NCBI RefSeq assembly: GCF_001667275.1
Contig: NZ_LZHV01000053.1
Location: forward strand, 1-55,064
Direction of reading: 5' to 3'
Source of the DNA: Mycobacterium sp. ACS4054
Lineage (GTDB): Bacteria > Actinomycetota > Actinomycetes > Mycobacteriales > Mycobacteriaceae
Length of the DNA stretch: 55,064 nt
The notes beneath the pieces were generated by a model, which did no database searches, was not told the origin of the DNA, and saw only the letters and a list, made by a program, of their open reading frames with translations. Made by a program: the position numbers and the translations under genes. Below, piece after piece: positions 54,171-55,064 of the stretch; the stretch's first letter is position 1, and each line of letters begins with the position of its first letter.

Positions 54171-54965
54171 ATGCCCATCGACGTAGATGTGGCGCTGGCC
54201 GCCGAGCTGGACCCGATCGAATTCTCTTGGACCAGTAGCGATGTCCAGCTTTATCATCTGGCGCTGGGGGCCGGCAAGGATCCGATGGATCCGCGGGAAC
54301 TCCGGTATCTCGTCGACGACACTCCGCAGGTCCTGCCGACGTTCGGCAACGTGGCGGCCTCCTTCCACATGACCAAGCCGCCGACCGTGCAGTTCCCCGG
54401 CATCGACATCGAATTGGGCAAGGTATTGCACGCCAGCGAGCGGGTGGAGGTGCCCGGGCCGCTCCCGCCGTCGGGTTCGGCCCGCGCCGTCACCCGGTTC
54501 ACCGACATCTGGGACAAGGGCAAGGCCGCGGTGATCTGGAGTGAGACGACGGTCAGCGCGCCCGACGGCACGGTGCTGTGGACGCAGCGGCGGTCGATCT
54601 TCGCCCGCGGTGAGGGCGGGTTCGGCGGTGAACGCGGCCCGTCCACGTCCGACGCGGCGCCGGATCGATCGCCGGACCTGGAGATCGAGGTGCCGATCCT
54701 GCCGCAGCAGGCGCTGCTGTACCGGCTGTGCGGAGACCGCAACCCGCTGCACTCCGATCCGGATTTCGCTGCGGCCGCTGGCTTTTCGCAGCCCATCCTG
54801 CACGGACTGTGCACCTACGGCATGACGTGCAAGGCGATCGTCGACACGCTGCTGGACGGCGACGCCGGCGCGGTGGCCGCCTACGGCGCACGCTTCGCCG
54901 GAGTGGCGTTCCCCGGCGAGAGCTTGATCGTCAACGTGTGGAAAGAAGATGGCCGTTTGGTGGCC
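54171..54965 (+). CDS. chsH3: ChsH3 (Hsd4B), MaoC-type steroid enoyl-CoA hydratase, 3' end lost
   Basis: The first 265 codons of the Rv3538 counterpart (about 286 aa). It is a double-hotdog MaoC hydratase: N-terminal hotdog about 20-140, then the hydratase-2 motif Y-R-L-C-G-D-R-N-P-L-H-S-D-P with Asp189 and His194, and P-I-L-H-G. It hydrates the C26 enoyl-CoA of cholesterol after the FadE26/FadE27 step. It starts one base after kstD ends. The frame runs into the poly-G tract at 54966, so the last ~20 residues are missing. Confidence 0.93.

Positions 54966-55064
<99 letters not shown>

Noticed and set aside
52415..54178. Long minus-strand open frame continuing from hsaE opposite kstD
   Set aside because: Antisense shadow of kstD caused by high GC; HsaE begins at 52414 with family-correct length.

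Overview
The window is one draft-assembly contig from a slow-growing Mycobacterium, most likely close to the M. avium complex. The evidence is the GC-rich codon use, a complete mce4 locus, and near gene-for-gene agreement with M. tuberculosis Rv3484 to Rv3538. Several genes recalled from M. tuberculosis are absent here (PE_PGRS/PPE genes, Rv3486-Rv3488, Rv3524, Rv3528c) and unrelated genes occupy those places. Family and Rv-number assignments rest on recalled homology; no search was run. I saw no rRNA, tRNA, CRISPR array, insertion sequence or phage gene.

Layout. 1-5841: envelope and accessory genes: a truncated secreted Gly-rich protein, an LpqH-like lipoprotein, a secreted serine protease, an alpha/beta hydrolase, an amidase, a 56-aa protein, a TehA/SLAC1-type transporter and a small membrane protein. 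6046-13793: cpsA (LCP protein), two short-chain dehydrogenases, a beta-hydroxyacid dehydrogenase, a crotonase, then Rv3489-otsA-Rv3491. 13806-24259: the mce4 steroid-import operon on the minus strand (yrbE4A-yrbE4B-mce4A-F-mam4A-mam4B). 24496-30385: hsd4A and fdxD (minus), divergent from fadE26-fadE27-fadD17 and a cytosolic penicillin-binding-type serine hydrolase (plus). 30371-35182: ilvX, an amidohydrolase, a fructosamine-kinase-like gene and fadD19 (one minus-strand operon). 35247-41161: echA19, an endonuclease-like gene between two palindromic repeats, cyp142, an acetoacetate-decarboxylase-like gene, a luciferase-like monooxygenase and a DUF35 protein. 41177-46110: ltp4, ltp3, a ketosteroid-isomerase-like gene, gamma-carbonic anhydrase, kshA and Rv3527. 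46112-49557: sulfotransferase, SDR, a DUF1214-like gene and a hemophore-type heme-binding protein. 49608-54965: hsaF-hsaG-hsaE, divergent from kstD and chsH3. The last 99 bases are almost pure G and look like a sequencing artefact.

How the genes work together. Mce4 imports cholesterol. CYP142 oxidises C27. FadD19 and FadD17 make side-chain CoA thioesters. FadE26/FadE27, ChsH3, EchA19, Hsd4A and the Ltp proteins shorten the side chain. KstD and KshA open ring B. HsaE-HsaG-HsaF finish the 2-hydroxydienoate branch. At least seven 14-bp sites fit TNNAACNNGTTNNA, the KstR operator pattern, and lie in the expected promoters (25753, 35188, 39036, 40143, 44451, 49180, 52472). An eighth at 10339 lies in front of an SDR outside the classical regulon. 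The less expected content is the set of extra genes inside KstR-controlled transcription units (SxxK hydrolase, fructosamine-kinase-like, ketosteroid-isomerase-like) and the repeat-bracketed endonuclease-like gene.
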